NCBI GenBank assembly: GCA_031276785.1
Contig: JAISMK010000056.1
Span: forward strand, 1-52,543
From: Desulfovibrio sp.
Lineage (GTDB): Bacteria; Desulfobacterota; Desulfovibrionia; Desulfovibrionales; Desulfovibrionaceae
Direction of reading: 5' to 3'
DNA length: 52,543 nucleotides
The position numbers and the translations under genes were made by a program. This document shows, one piece after another, positions 42,515 through 50,113 of this stretch; position 1 is the stretch's first letter; every line of letters starts with the position of its first letter. The notes below the pieces were generated by a model. The model had not been told where the DNA came from. It saw only the letters and a program-made list of their open reading frames with translations, and searched no databases.

Positions 42515-43513
42515 TTAACGGAAGTCAATTTCGGCGCGCCGGTTCAGGCGGCGGCCTTCTTCCGTGCTGTTGTCGAACTTGGGATGGCTTTCGCCATAGC
42601 CCCGGGCGGAGATCTTGGAGGCGGGAATGCCCTTGTTGACCAGATAGGCCTTAACCGCGGCGGCCCGGCGCTCGGACAGGCGCTGGTTATATTCCTCCGT
42701 GCCGATGCTGCAGGTATGCCCGCTGATTTGCACGTTGCTCTGCTTGATAAGCTTGGCCAATTCATCCAGCACAGGGGTGGATTCGCGGGTCAGGGCGGAG
42801 GAGTCGAAGGCGAACTGGACGCTACGCAACACAACACCGCGCCCAAGGAAGACATCGTAGACGAACTGCTCCACCGCCGCATCGCTGGAGAGCAGGTCGG
42901 CGGCCTTCACAGAAACGCTGCATTCGGGCTGCAGGGCGGCAATGCTGTCAAGAATTTTCTGCCCCTTGTCGCTGTCCGCCAGGGAAATAACATGGAAGCA
43001 CAGGCCGGGATTTTCGCGCACGGCATCCAAGGCGGCATCCAGAGGATCATAGCCCAGATTCTTTTCGCCGTCGCTGACCAGAATGACGGCCGTGGGCCGG
43101 GCCAGGCCGCTATACAGATCCTTGGTCCAGCGGCGGATGGCGTCGCCAAGAGGGGTCAGCCTGTTGAAGACTTCATCCCTGCTCTTCAAAGCGGAGAAAG
43201 CCGTGCCGAAGGCCGCTCTGTTAAACTCGCGCTGGGATAGAATCTCCTTGTCGGAAGCGAAGGAGTGGATGCTGCCGCTGTATCCGAGCTCCGGAATTTT
43301 GTCATTGACACGGGTCAGAACGGTCTTGGCCAGATCAAACTTGAGGCCGTCCAGCGCCTTGTGCTTCAACATCATTGAGCCGGAATAGTCAATGAGGAAG
43401 TCAAAGGTGGAAACTTTGGCCGTAGCGCCCTGAACGGAGGGCGCGGCCAAGGCTGGCGCGGCAAGAACCAGAGCCATCGCCAAGGCTGCTGTTAGTAAGG
43501 GAAAACGCTTCAT
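42515..43513 (-). CDS. Secreted VWA-OmpA peptidoglycan-binding protein
   Basis: 332 residues. A signal peptide (1-23, PALAAPS) is followed by a von Willebrand A domain (about 35-205) with the MIDAS motif D42-Y-S-G-S46 and AVILVSDGEKN. An OmpA C-terminal domain (about 225-332) has VQFAFDSSALT, GHTCSIGTEEYNQRLSERRA and NRRAEIDF. Metal-dependent ligand binding by VWA is thereby tethered to peptidoglycan in the periplasm. No beta-barrel is present. GGAGGAG precedes the ATG. Probably a single-gene unit with its own terminator. Confidence 0.92.
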   Translation of the reverse strand: MKRFPLLTAALAMALVLAAPALAAPSVQGATAKVSTFDFLIDYSGSMMLKHKALDGLKFDLAKTVLTRVNDKIPELGYSGSIHSFASDKEILSQREFNRAAFGTAFSALKSRDEVFNRLTPLGDAIRRWTKDLYSGLARPTAVILVSDGEKNLGYDPLDAALDAVRENPGLCFHVISLADSDKGQKILDSIAALQPECSVSVKAADLLSSDAAVEQFVYDVFLGRGVVLRSVQFAFDSSALTRESTPVLDELAKLIKQSNVQISGHTCSIGTEEYNQRLSERRAAAVKAYLVNKGIPASKISARGYGESHPKFDNSTEEGRRLNRRAEIDFR

Positions 43514-43703
43514 GAGCTCCTCCAGAGGGTAAGGTGAACGGGCATGGCTGCAAAAAAGGCCAAGTATGGGTAGTCCTGGTCAGCCTAGCCGTTTTTTAAT
43601 AAAAGCACAAGCCGTCGATTCCGGACGGAACCGGAATTTTCCGCCCGTTCCGGCGCGTTTCCGGTATGCGGCACGGTAGCCGTCCCGCCGGAAAAGCCGT
43701 TCA

Positions 43704-45098
43704 TTACGCGCTGGCAGCGGGCTGCGTGCCGCCTTCACCTTCAGCGGGGGCCACCATAGCGGATTCCAAGGACTCGTCCAGTGTCGGATGGGAAAAGATC
43801 ACCGGCGGCGGCCCGCCCCTGGTCGTGCCTCCCGCCACCAGCAGGGCAGAGGCGCCGACCAGATGCGAAACATCCGCTCCCACGGCGCTGACCGCCCGCA
43901 GCCGGTTGTCGCTCCAGATCATTTTCACGAAGCCCTGGGCATGGCCGGAACTTTGGGCCATGGAGTTTTCCGCCAGAAGAGTCCTGGAGACGTAAAATGG
44001 TTCCTGCAAGCGGCCGAGTTCCGCCTCCGAAGGGCCAACGCGCATAACTTCCAGGGTTCCGTACAGGCAGGAGGGCATGGCCGGAGGGGCATACATGGCG
44101 TTGACCAGTCCCGCGGCGTGGGCCACGGCGTATCTTGCCTGGTGATCCGCCGCGTGGGCCAGCAGAGTGCGGCCGTTGCAGTCTCCCACGGCGTAGATGC
44201 CCTCGGCGCAACGCAGGCATTCGTCCGTCTTCGGCACTCCGTTGGAGCGCAGGACGGCCCCTGCCGCCTCCAGCCCCAGGCCGGCTGTGTTGGCCCGCCT
44301 GCCCACCGCCAGGAGCGACAGGGAAGCCGCCAGTTTCTCCCCGGAGGCGAAGACCAGCCTGGAGGCTCCTTCCACCGTGGCCACAGAGTCAATGCGACCG
44401 CCCGTGTGGATATCCCAACCCTCCTGGCGGAAATGCCGCAGCAGCACATCACTCACATCGGGATCCTCCGCCGGCAGAATCCGGGGCAGCCCTTCCACCA
44501 GTATGATTTTGCTTCCCAGGCGGTGAAACAGTTCCCCCACCTCCAGGCCGATGGCCCCGGCCCCGATGATGAGCAGGCTCTCCGGGGCCTTTTTCAGGTT
44601 CAGCGCCTCCGCCGGGGAGAACACCGTCTCCCCGTCCGGGGCAAGGCCCGGATATGAGGCCGGAACCGATCCGGCAGCCACGATGCAACGGGAGAAGGAA
44701 AGGGTTTTCTCTCCTCCCCCGGACATCCTGACCACCACGGAACGCGGCCCGGCGAAAACCGCCCTGCCCCGCAACAGAGTAACCCCAGCCTCCGTCAACT
44801 GCTTTTCCAGGCCGGAACGCAGCCCGGCCACAAAGCGATCCTTCCTGGCCTGGAGAGCGGCAAGATCCACGGCGGGATCCCCCGAGGCAGTCCTGTATTT
44901 TTTTTGCGCTTTCCACAGGGGAAGAAACCGGGTGCCGCCCAGAAGAAACTTGGTGGGAATGCAGCCGGTGTTCAGGCAGGTTCCCCCCGGGAGCCCAGCC
45001 TCCACCACAGTTGTGGCCAGCCCGGCCGCAACGCCGTCCCGGGCGGCCCGGCTCCCGGCCGGACCGCTGCCGATCACCAGAAGATCCACGTCTGCCAT
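43704..45098 (-). CDS. lpdA: Dihydrolipoamide dehydrogenase-like flavoprotein disulfide reductase
   Basis: 464 residues. FAD-binding VIGSGPAGSRAA at the N-terminus, redox disulfide C41-LNTG-C46, NAD-binding IIGAGAIGLEVGELFH, the second FAD motif GIYAVGDCNG, and a C-terminal dimer domain with His-Pro-Thr..Glu (SHPTLDESLES). It should reoxidise dihydrolipoamide of 2-oxoacid dehydrogenases or the glycine cleavage system, but the partner genes are not here. GGGAGAAAG precedes the ATG. It lies 64 bp downstream of a receiver protein on the same strand. Confidence 0.9.
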   Translation of the reverse strand: MADVDLLVIGSGPAGSRAARDGVAAGLATTVVEAGLPGGTCLNTGCIPTKFLLGGTRFLPLWKAQKKYRTASGDPAVDLAALQARKDRFVAGLRSGLEKQLTEAGVTLLRGRAVFAGPRSVVVRMSGGGEKTLSFSRCIVAAGSVPASYPGLAPDGETVFSPAEALNLKKAPESLLIIGAGAIGLEVGELFHRLGSKIILVEGLPRILPAEDPDVSDVLLRHFRQEGWDIHTGGRIDSVATVEGASRLVFASGEKLAASLSLLAVGRRANTAGLGLEAAGAVLRSNGVPKTDECLRCAEGIYAVGDCNGRTLLAHAADHQARYAVAHAAGLVNAMYAPPAMPSCLYGTLEVMRVGPSEAELGRLQEPFYVSRTLLAENSMAQSSGHAQGFVKMIWSDNRLRAVSAVGADVSHLVGASALLVAGGTTRGGPPPVIFSHPTLDESLESAMVAPAEGEGGTQPAASA

Positions 45099-45162
45099 GC
45101 CGTCTTTCTCCCTACCTGCGTACCCGGGAAGCCAGCTCCGCCCGCGCCAGGGTCAGGCCGGG

Positions 45163-45561
45163 TCATAAGGATACGCCCAGTTTGACGATTTCCTGCAACA
45201 GAGCTTCCCTGTTCAGGGGTTTGACAATATAGCCTGTGGCCTCGCCTAGAAAAAAGGCGTCATGCACCTCTTTGGCGTCATCCAGACCGGTGACCATAAG
45301 CACCTTTACCCTCTTCTCAGGAGCTATGCCCTGTTCCTTTTCGATTTCCCGGATTTCGCGCAGGGCCATCTGCCCGTCCATGTTAGGCATCAGGATATCC
45401 AAGGTTACCAGGGTATAGGGATCGTGATCCTTTAGGGCTTGGGAAAAGACAGCAATGCATTCGTCCCCGTCCGCGGCCACATCCACATCTCCAAAGGGCC
45501 TCAGCAGTTTCCGCATCAGCAGCCGGGTTTCAACATCGTCGTCCACCACAAGGAAACGCAT
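45163..45561 (-). CDS. Single-domain response regulator (CheY-like receiver)
   Basis: 132 residues from the ATG at 45561, which has AAGGAG six bases upstream; the track extends it to 45870 through repeats. Receiver hallmarks are VVDDD (5-9), phospho-acceptor D55 in TLDILMPNMDG, VTGLDD and the lysine in YIVKPLN. No output domain. It is the second stand-alone receiver in the window and precedes the dihydrolipoamide-dehydrogenase-like gene. Confidence 0.9.
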   Translation of the reverse strand: MRFLVVDDDVETRLLMRKLLRPFGDVDVAADGDECIAVFSQALKDHDPYTLVTLDILMPNMDGQMALREIREIEKEQGIAPEKRVKVLMVTGLDDAKEVHDAFFLGEATGYIVKPLNREALLQEIVKLGVSL

Positions 45562-45762
45562 GGAAGACTCCTTTTTAGGACGCGAAAAGAGGCAGTCTGA
45601 ATTTTTTCTGCCCGCTTTGAAGGTAAAAGTCAAGTGCGGCTTGGGCGTCGCCCAGGGCGCCGGGAGATTAGCCTGCCCTGCGCGGCCTCTGTCTTTTTCT
45701 TGAAAACCGTAGCGTTCTCGCCTATTATAACTCCGCTCCGCGCCCGCAGCGGGAAATACCTC

Positions 45763-45812
45763 ATTCCAATTCCAGGTTAAAAATGCTTTAATTTTTGACC
45801 TGGAATTGGAAT
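45763..45812. repeat. Class D complete palindrome
   Basis: ATTCCAATTCCAGGT and ACCTGGAATTGGAAT are exact complements, 15 bp each, around a 20-nt AT-rich core (TAAAAATGCTTTAATTTTTG). It shows the full form of the half-sites at 933, 1244 and 40343. Confidence 0.88.
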
Positions 45813-45888
45813 GCGAGGGCAGGATGTCACGCCGAAATGCGAAGCATTTCGAGAGGCAAGGCGAAATCACATTTTCGCCGCAGCCGAC

Positions 45889-45919
45889 AGATAAAAATTG
45901 CCGGAGGCAATTTTTATCT
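45889..45919. repeat. Perfect 14-bp hairpin upstream of cpoB
   Basis: AGATAAAAATTGCC, loop GGA, GGCAATTTTTATCT. It lies 34 bp before the cpoB ATG, so it could affect translation or be an operator. Confidence 0.8.
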
Positions 45920-45953
45920 GGAATCCGAATCAGACCGCAACAGCAGGAGTTCC

Positions 45954-46793
45954 ATGCCCAGCTCCCTCCGCCCCGTACTTCTGGCCGCCCTTAGTCTGGT
46001 CCTTGTCGGATGCGCCGGGAGCGGCGCTGAAGATCGCCTGCGCCGGCTGGAAGCCCAGGAGCGGAATGGCGTTGTTATGGATCTCAGGCTGGGGCATGTG
46101 GAAGACAGGCTGGACGCGGTGGAGGCCGCTGTGGGAGAACTGCGCGCAGCCCTGCAAGAAAAGCCGAGAGCCGGCCGCGCCGCCCATGCGGCCGCCTCTC
46201 CGCCTCCCAAAACCGGTTCGCCTCCGCCAGCGGCGCCAGCCGCCTCTCCGCCTCCTAAATCCGCCGCGATTTCGACGGCTGCGCCCGCCGGGCCAGCCGG
46301 CGGCGCTCCTTCTACCGCGCCCGGCCCGTTGCCTGAACACTACCAGACTCTGGCAGGGGGCAGGCGGATCGCCCCCCAAGCCGCCCCGGCACGTCCGGAC
46401 CCAGGCCGCCGCCCTACGGCCGGCGGGAGCCAGGCGGACTATGACGCGGCCTTGGCCCTGTATGAGGGACGCAAGCCGGCGGCCGCCCAGGAGGCTTTTC
46501 TGGCCTTTCTGGAGCTCCACCCCGGCAGCCCCCTTGTCCCCAACGCCCTGTACTGGCTCGGCGAATCCTACTATGCCGCCGACAAGCTGGATCTGGCCAT
46601 AATGCAGTTCAAACGGGTGGCAGAGGCTTACCCCCGGCACGACAAGGCCGCCGCGGCCCTGCTCAAGGCGGGATACGCTTACGCCCGCCTCAACGATAAG
46701 GAAAATGCCCGTTTTTACTGGCAAATTCTTCTCGATGACTTTCCTGATTCCGCCCCTGCGGCCTTGGCCAGAAAGCGGCTGGCCGGAATTTAG
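45954..46793 (+). CDS. cpoB: CpoB/YbgF-like Tol-Pal coordinating lipoprotein
   Basis: 279 residues from the ATG at 45954 (AGGAG upstream). Lipobox LVLVGC makes C20 the acylated residue. A short coiled coil (about 26-68, RLRRLEAQERN) is followed by a long Ala/Pro/Ser-rich linker (75-150) and a C-terminal TPR region (about 158-277) with ALYEGRKPAAAQEAFLAFL and NALYWLGESYYAADKLDLAI. CpoB links PBP1B with the Tol system in E. coli. Tol-Pal genes are not next to it here. The TAG stop is the edge of a class B repeat. Confidence 0.88.
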   Translation: MPSSLRPVLLAALSLVLVGCAGSGAEDRLRRLEAQERNGVVMDLRLGHVEDRLDAVEAAVGELRAALQEKPRAGRAAHAAASPPPKTGSPPPAAPAASPPPKSAAISTAAPAGPAGGAPSTAPGPLPEHYQTLAGGRRIAPQAAPARPDPGRRPTAGGSQADYDAALALYEGRKPAAAQEAFLAFLELHPGSPLVPNALYWLGESYYAADKLDLAIMQFKRVAEAYPRHDKAAAALLKAGYAYARLNDKENARFYWQILLDDFPDSAPAALARKRLAGI

Positions 46794-46884
46794 AGCAATT
46801 TAAAAAGTAAATTGCTCTGGCGGCGGCGCGCGGCGCCCGCCGCGGTAGGGTTAAGCGCAGTCTATTTGCGTATTCAAGCGCCGG
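46791..46884 (+). repeat. Mosaic of class B and class C repeats, carrying the cpoB stop
   Basis: TAGAGCAATTTAAAAAGTAAATTGCTCT, then GGCGGCGGCGCG..CCGCGGTAGGG, then TAAGCGCAGTCTATTTGCGTATTCAAGCGCCGG. The initial TAG is the cpoB stop. The arrangement mirrors 27884-27980. Confidence 0.85.
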
Positions 46885-46959
46885 GGCTGGCGTAGCGTAA
46901 AGTAAGATTGATGCTTAATATAACAACAGAGACGCTCCAGATCGCTTCCTGGAGGATGC

Positions 46960-48357
46960 GTGGCCTCTTTCGCCCTTTTGAGTGCCTCCGACAGAAAAGA
47001 ACTCTGGGCCTGCCTGGCCCTGCGCCATGCCGAAGGCATCGGTCCGCTACGGGCCATGCGTCTGGCCCGGAATCACGGTTCCGCCCTGGCCGCAGTGGAG
47101 GCCGTCCTGTCTTCGCCCTCCGCCTGGGACAGCCTGGTTCCCGGCCGGGTGGCGCGCGAGTTCGCCCGGGAAAAATGGCGGGCGGCCGCCGGGGAGGAAT
47201 GGAGCGCTCTGCGCCGCGCCTGCTTCTCTTTCCTGCTCTGGAACGACCCGGACTATCCCGGCATTCTTGGGGAAATCCCCGATGCGCCCCTCCTCCTCTA
47301 CTGCAAGGGAGACCCGGGCCTCCTGCGGGGACCGGCCGTGGGTGTGGTCGGCGCCCGTTCCTGCACCCGCGAGGGCGCCGCCGTGACCGCCTTCTTCTCC
47401 CGCGCCCTTTCCCGATCCGGGGTAACGGTGATCTCCGGCATGGCCAGGGGCATAGACCGGGTTGCCCACCTGGCGGGCCTGGAGGGGCCGGGGAAATCCA
47501 TTGCCGTTCTGGGCACCGGCATTGACCGCGTCTACCCCCTGGCCAACGCGGATCTGGCGGGCAAAATGGAGAGCCAGGGCCTGGTGGTGTCCGAATTTCC
47601 GCCGGGAGCGCCCCCCGCCCCCCGTCATTTCCCCATCCGCAACAGGCTGATCAGCGGGCTTTCCCGCGGTATTCTGGTGGTGGAGGCCGCCGCCCGGAGC
47701 GGCAGCCTGATCACCGCCCGCCTGGCTTTGGAGCAGGGCCGGGAGGTTTTTGCCGTGCCCGGGCACACCACGGCCGCCGTATCCGGAGGCTGCCGCTCCC
47801 TGATCCGCCAGGGAGCCAGGCCGGTCTTTTCCGCCGATGACATCCTGACGGAACTCGCCCCCCTGCTCCGCCAGGAGGCGCGGCAGGCTCTGGAAAAGCG
47901 CCTGGAAGAAGAAGATCGGCGCGCCCGGGCGCCTGCGCCCAGCCAACCTTTCCGGCAGCGCCGCGAAGAGGATCCGGCCGGGGCCGAAACCGTGCTGCCG
48001 GATGCGGACCTGCCCTGGCTGACGCCGCAAACACCTCTCTCCGGACGGCGGGGAACCTCCCCGGCCGGCAAAGGGCGGACCTCCCCCCGGCCCTCGGACA
48101 GCAAGCCTCCCCGGCCGGCCCCCGTTCCCGGAGGAGAAGGGCGGGCCGCTTCCCTGCCGGATAATCTCGGCCGGCCGGAACGGGATATCCTGGAGGCCCT
48201 GGAGGGTAACCGGGCGCATGTGGATGAGCTTTCCCGACGCCTGGGTCTGGATGTGTCCCGCCTGAGCGGCCTGTTGCTGATGCTGGAGGTGCGAGGCCTG
48301 GTGGCGCGCCTGCCGGGGGGCGTCTATGCCCGCCCGGAGGATGCGGCCTGTGGCTGA
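46960..48357 (+). CDS. dprA: DprA/Smf DNA-processing protein
   Basis: 465 residues. It loads RecA on incoming single-stranded DNA during transformation. A SAM-like N-terminal region precedes the Rossmann core with VVGARSCTREG, VISGMARGIDRVAHLAGL, PPGAPPAPRHFPIRNRLISG and EAAARSGSLITA. A Pro/Arg-rich linker of about 100 residues (320-405) leads to a winged-helix domain (DILEALEGNRAHVDELS). The GTG start has GGAGG 4-5 bases upstream. Its stop overlaps the xerC start. Competence in this lineage is not established; DprA may have other roles. Confidence 0.94.
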   Translation: MASFALLSASDRKELWACLALRHAEGIGPLRAMRLARNHGSALAAVEAVLSSPSAWDSLVPGRVAREFAREKWRAAAGEEWSALRRACFSFLLWNDPDYPGILGEIPDAPLLLYCKGDPGLLRGPAVGVVGARSCTREGAAVTAFFSRALSRSGVTVISGMARGIDRVAHLAGLEGPGKSIAVLGTGIDRVYPLANADLAGKMESQGLVVSEFPPGAPPAPRHFPIRNRLISGLSRGILVVEAAARSGSLITARLALEQGREVFAVPGHTTAAVSGGCRSLIRQGARPVFSADDILTELAPLLRQEARQALEKRLEEEDRRARAPAPSQPFRQRREEDPAGAETVLPDADLPWLTPQTPLSGRRGTSPAGKGRTSPRPSDSKPPRPAPVPGGEGRAASLPDNLGRPERDILEALEGNRAHVDELSRRLGLDVSRLSGLLLMLEVRGLVARLPGGVYARPEDAACG

Positions 48358-49315
48358 TCCCCGCTCCCTGCAAGCCGACCTTCCGGAAAGCGTGGAGATG
48401 TTCCTGGCCTTCCTGGAACTGGAACGGGGCTGTTCCCCGGCCACAGCCCGGGCCTACGGCCGGGATGTCCTGCAGTTTGAGGAAATTCTGAGCCGGGAGG
48501 GACTTTCCCTGTCCGGGCCGGAGCAGGTGGAACGCCGCCATGTGCAGCGGTTTCTGGCGGATCTGCACCGCCGGGGCGTCAACCGATCCTCCATGGGGCG
48601 CAAACTTGCCGCCCTGCGCTCCTTTTTCCGCTTCTGCGCCCGGATGCGCCTGATCACGACCCTGCCCACGGAGGGCATAGGCAATCCGCGGACGGAAAAG
48701 CGGCATCCGTCCATGCTCAATGTGGATCAGGCGCTGGCCCTGCTGGAAACGGCGGCCGGCAGGCTCTCTCCGGCCCCGGGAGGGGAGGGACCGCCCCGGC
48801 GAGGGGAGGAGGCGGCCCTGCGGGCCCGCGACGTGTGTCTGGCGGAGATCCTGTACGGTTCCGGCCTGCGCGTTTCCGAAGCCCTGTCCCTCAATGCCGG
48901 CAGGCTGCGGGAGGAATCGGAAACCGTGCGGGTTCTCGGCAAGGGGGGGAAGGAACGCCTGGCCCCTCTGACGGACGCGGCCCGGGATGCCCTGGCTGAA
49001 TGGCTGCCTTTGCGCCCCCGTCTGGCCGCTCCCGGCGAACACGCCCTGTTTGTCGGAGCGCGCGGCGGGCGGCTGAACCGCCGCGAAGCCCAACGCGTCA
49101 TCGCCCGGCTCTGCCGCCGGGCGGGGTTGCCGCAGCCGGTTTCACCGCACGGCCTGCGCCACTCCTTTGCCACCCACCTTCTGGAGGCGGGCGCGGACCT
49201 GCGCAGCGTTCAGGAATTGCTGGGCCATGCCCGTCTGACAACCACCCAGCGCTATACCCATCTGAATCTGGCCCACCTCATGACCGTATACGACAAGGCC
49301 CATCCTCGATCCTAG
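48350..49315 (+). CDS. xerC: Tyrosine recombinase XerC/XerD
   Basis: 321 residues. SAM-like core-binding domain (about 10-100) and catalytic domain with Arg in GSGLRVSEA, Lys in GKGGKERL, HGLRHSFATHLL, GHARLTTTQRYTH (His and nucleophile Tyr). It resolves chromosome dimers at dif. A Gly/Pro-rich loop of about 20 residues (about 142-160) is inserted before the catalytic Arg region. Start chosen: GTG at 48350, nine bases after GGAGG and overlapping the dprA stop; the ATG at 48341 lies too close to that site. The stop sits beside the ERIC-like repeat. Confidence 0.94.
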   Translation: MADPRSLQADLPESVEMFLAFLELERGCSPATARAYGRDVLQFEEILSREGLSLSGPEQVERRHVQRFLADLHRRGVNRSSMGRKLAALRSFFRFCARMRLITTLPTEGIGNPRTEKRHPSMLNVDQALALLETAAGRLSPAPGGEGPPRRGEEAALRARDVCLAEILYGSGLRVSEALSLNAGRLREESETVRVLGKGGKERLAPLTDAARDALAEWLPLRPRLAAPGEHALFVGARGGRLNRREAQRVIARLCRRAGLPQPVSPHGLRHSFATHLLEAGADLRSVQELLGHARLTTTQRYTHLNLAHLMTVYDKAHPRS

Positions 49316-49317
49316 GG

Positions 49318-49439
49318 AAACGCTGATTTATTCCGTTTGGACTGCGTTGCTCGTTCTTTTTGCGGAGGGGCGGGACGGAAGAGTCCAGCCCCTCCGCAAA
49401 AAGAACTCGCGCCTTGCCAAACGAAAAAACTCAGCGTTT
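49318..49439 (+). repeat. ERIC-like 122-bp imperfect palindrome, copy 2
   Basis: The same element as 1423-1544 and in the same orientation. The inner stem is perfect here (TTCTTTTTGCGGAGGGGC against its complement), while copy 1 has changes on both sides of that stem. The centre GGACGGAAGAGTCCAGCCCC is shared. Confidence 0.92.
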
Positions 49440-49451
49440 CCGAAATCCATT

Positions 49452-49508
49452 TAGAGCAGTTTCGCTTTTCTGATCAACACTCTTCAACTCCAAAATGAAA
49501 TTGCTCCG
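49452..49508 (+). repeat. Diverged class B repeat
   Basis: TAGAGCAGTTTCGCTTTT at one edge and AAAATGAAATTGCTCC at the other, separated by about 23 extra bases, and followed by the GGCGCCG flank. It lies between the ERIC-like copy and ccmE. Confidence 0.55.
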
Positions 49509-49570
49509 GCGCCGCCTCTCCCGCCAGGAAGGCTATTGCCCCTGGCGGGGAAAAGGGCTATGGACAAGCA

Positions 49571-50026
49571 ATGGATGAGATCGCTTTTTCCGGAAAAAGC
49601 CCTCCCCCCGCCGGGCGCGGGAGGAGGATGTATGCGGCGGCCCTGCTCCTGTTCCTGGCCGGAGCGGGTGGTCTTGTCTTTCTGGGCGCCTCGGAGAACG
49701 GCACCTATTTCCGCACTGTATCCGAGGCCTTAAGCATGCCCCGTGAGCGCCTGGCTGCGGTCCGGCTGTTCGGCACAGTGCAAGAGGAGGGCCTGCATTC
49801 CTTCGCCCAGGGCCTGGGGGTGCGTTTTCAACTGAAGGACGGGGAGGACGCGGCCAAGGCTCTGTGGGTTGTCTTCCGGGGGGCCGTGCCGGAAGCCTTC
49901 CAGGCCGGGGCGGAGGTGATTGTGGAAGGGGGATTCGCTCCGGAGGGGACGGATTTTTTGGCCCGGACCCTGATGACCAAGTGTCCTTCCAAATATCAGA
50001 AAGAGAACAGGGAACGGGGAGTGTGA
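49571..50026 (+). CDS. ccmE: Cytochrome c maturation heme chaperone CcmE (Cys type)
   Basis: 151 residues. One N-terminal TM helix (about 20-40) and a periplasmic OB-fold domain. It holds heme covalently and hands it to CcmF. In E. coli the heme ligand is His130 in HxxxY; here the corresponding motif is C138-P-S-K-Y142, the CxxxY variant described for Desulfovibrio and some archaea. The motif is followed by a short charged tail. The ribosome site is weak. ccmF follows after 87 bp. Confidence 0.9.
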   Translation: MDEIAFSGKSPPPAGRGRRMYAAALLLFLAGAGGLVFLGASENGTYFRTVSEALSMPRERLAAVRLFGTVQEEGLHSFAQGLGVRFQLKDGEDAAKALWVVFRGAVPEAFQAGAEVIVEGGFAPEGTDFLARTLMTKCPSKYQKENRERGV

Positions 50027-50113
50027 TCCGGGCGGCGGCCGCTTGCGCCGCCGGATCGGGTCCAAATATCAATTGCCCTGAATCAATAATGATTTAAAAG
50101 TTGTAAATATCCC

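Larger units (their letters stand above)
45562..45953. other. Divergent intergenic region with two strong hairpins
   Basis: About 390 bp between a receiver gene (minus) and cpoB (plus). No credible gene is present; the upstream extensions of both ORFs translate hairpins. It contains the class D palindrome at 45763-45812 and a second hairpin at 45889-45919. No clear promoter was found. Confidence 0.7.
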
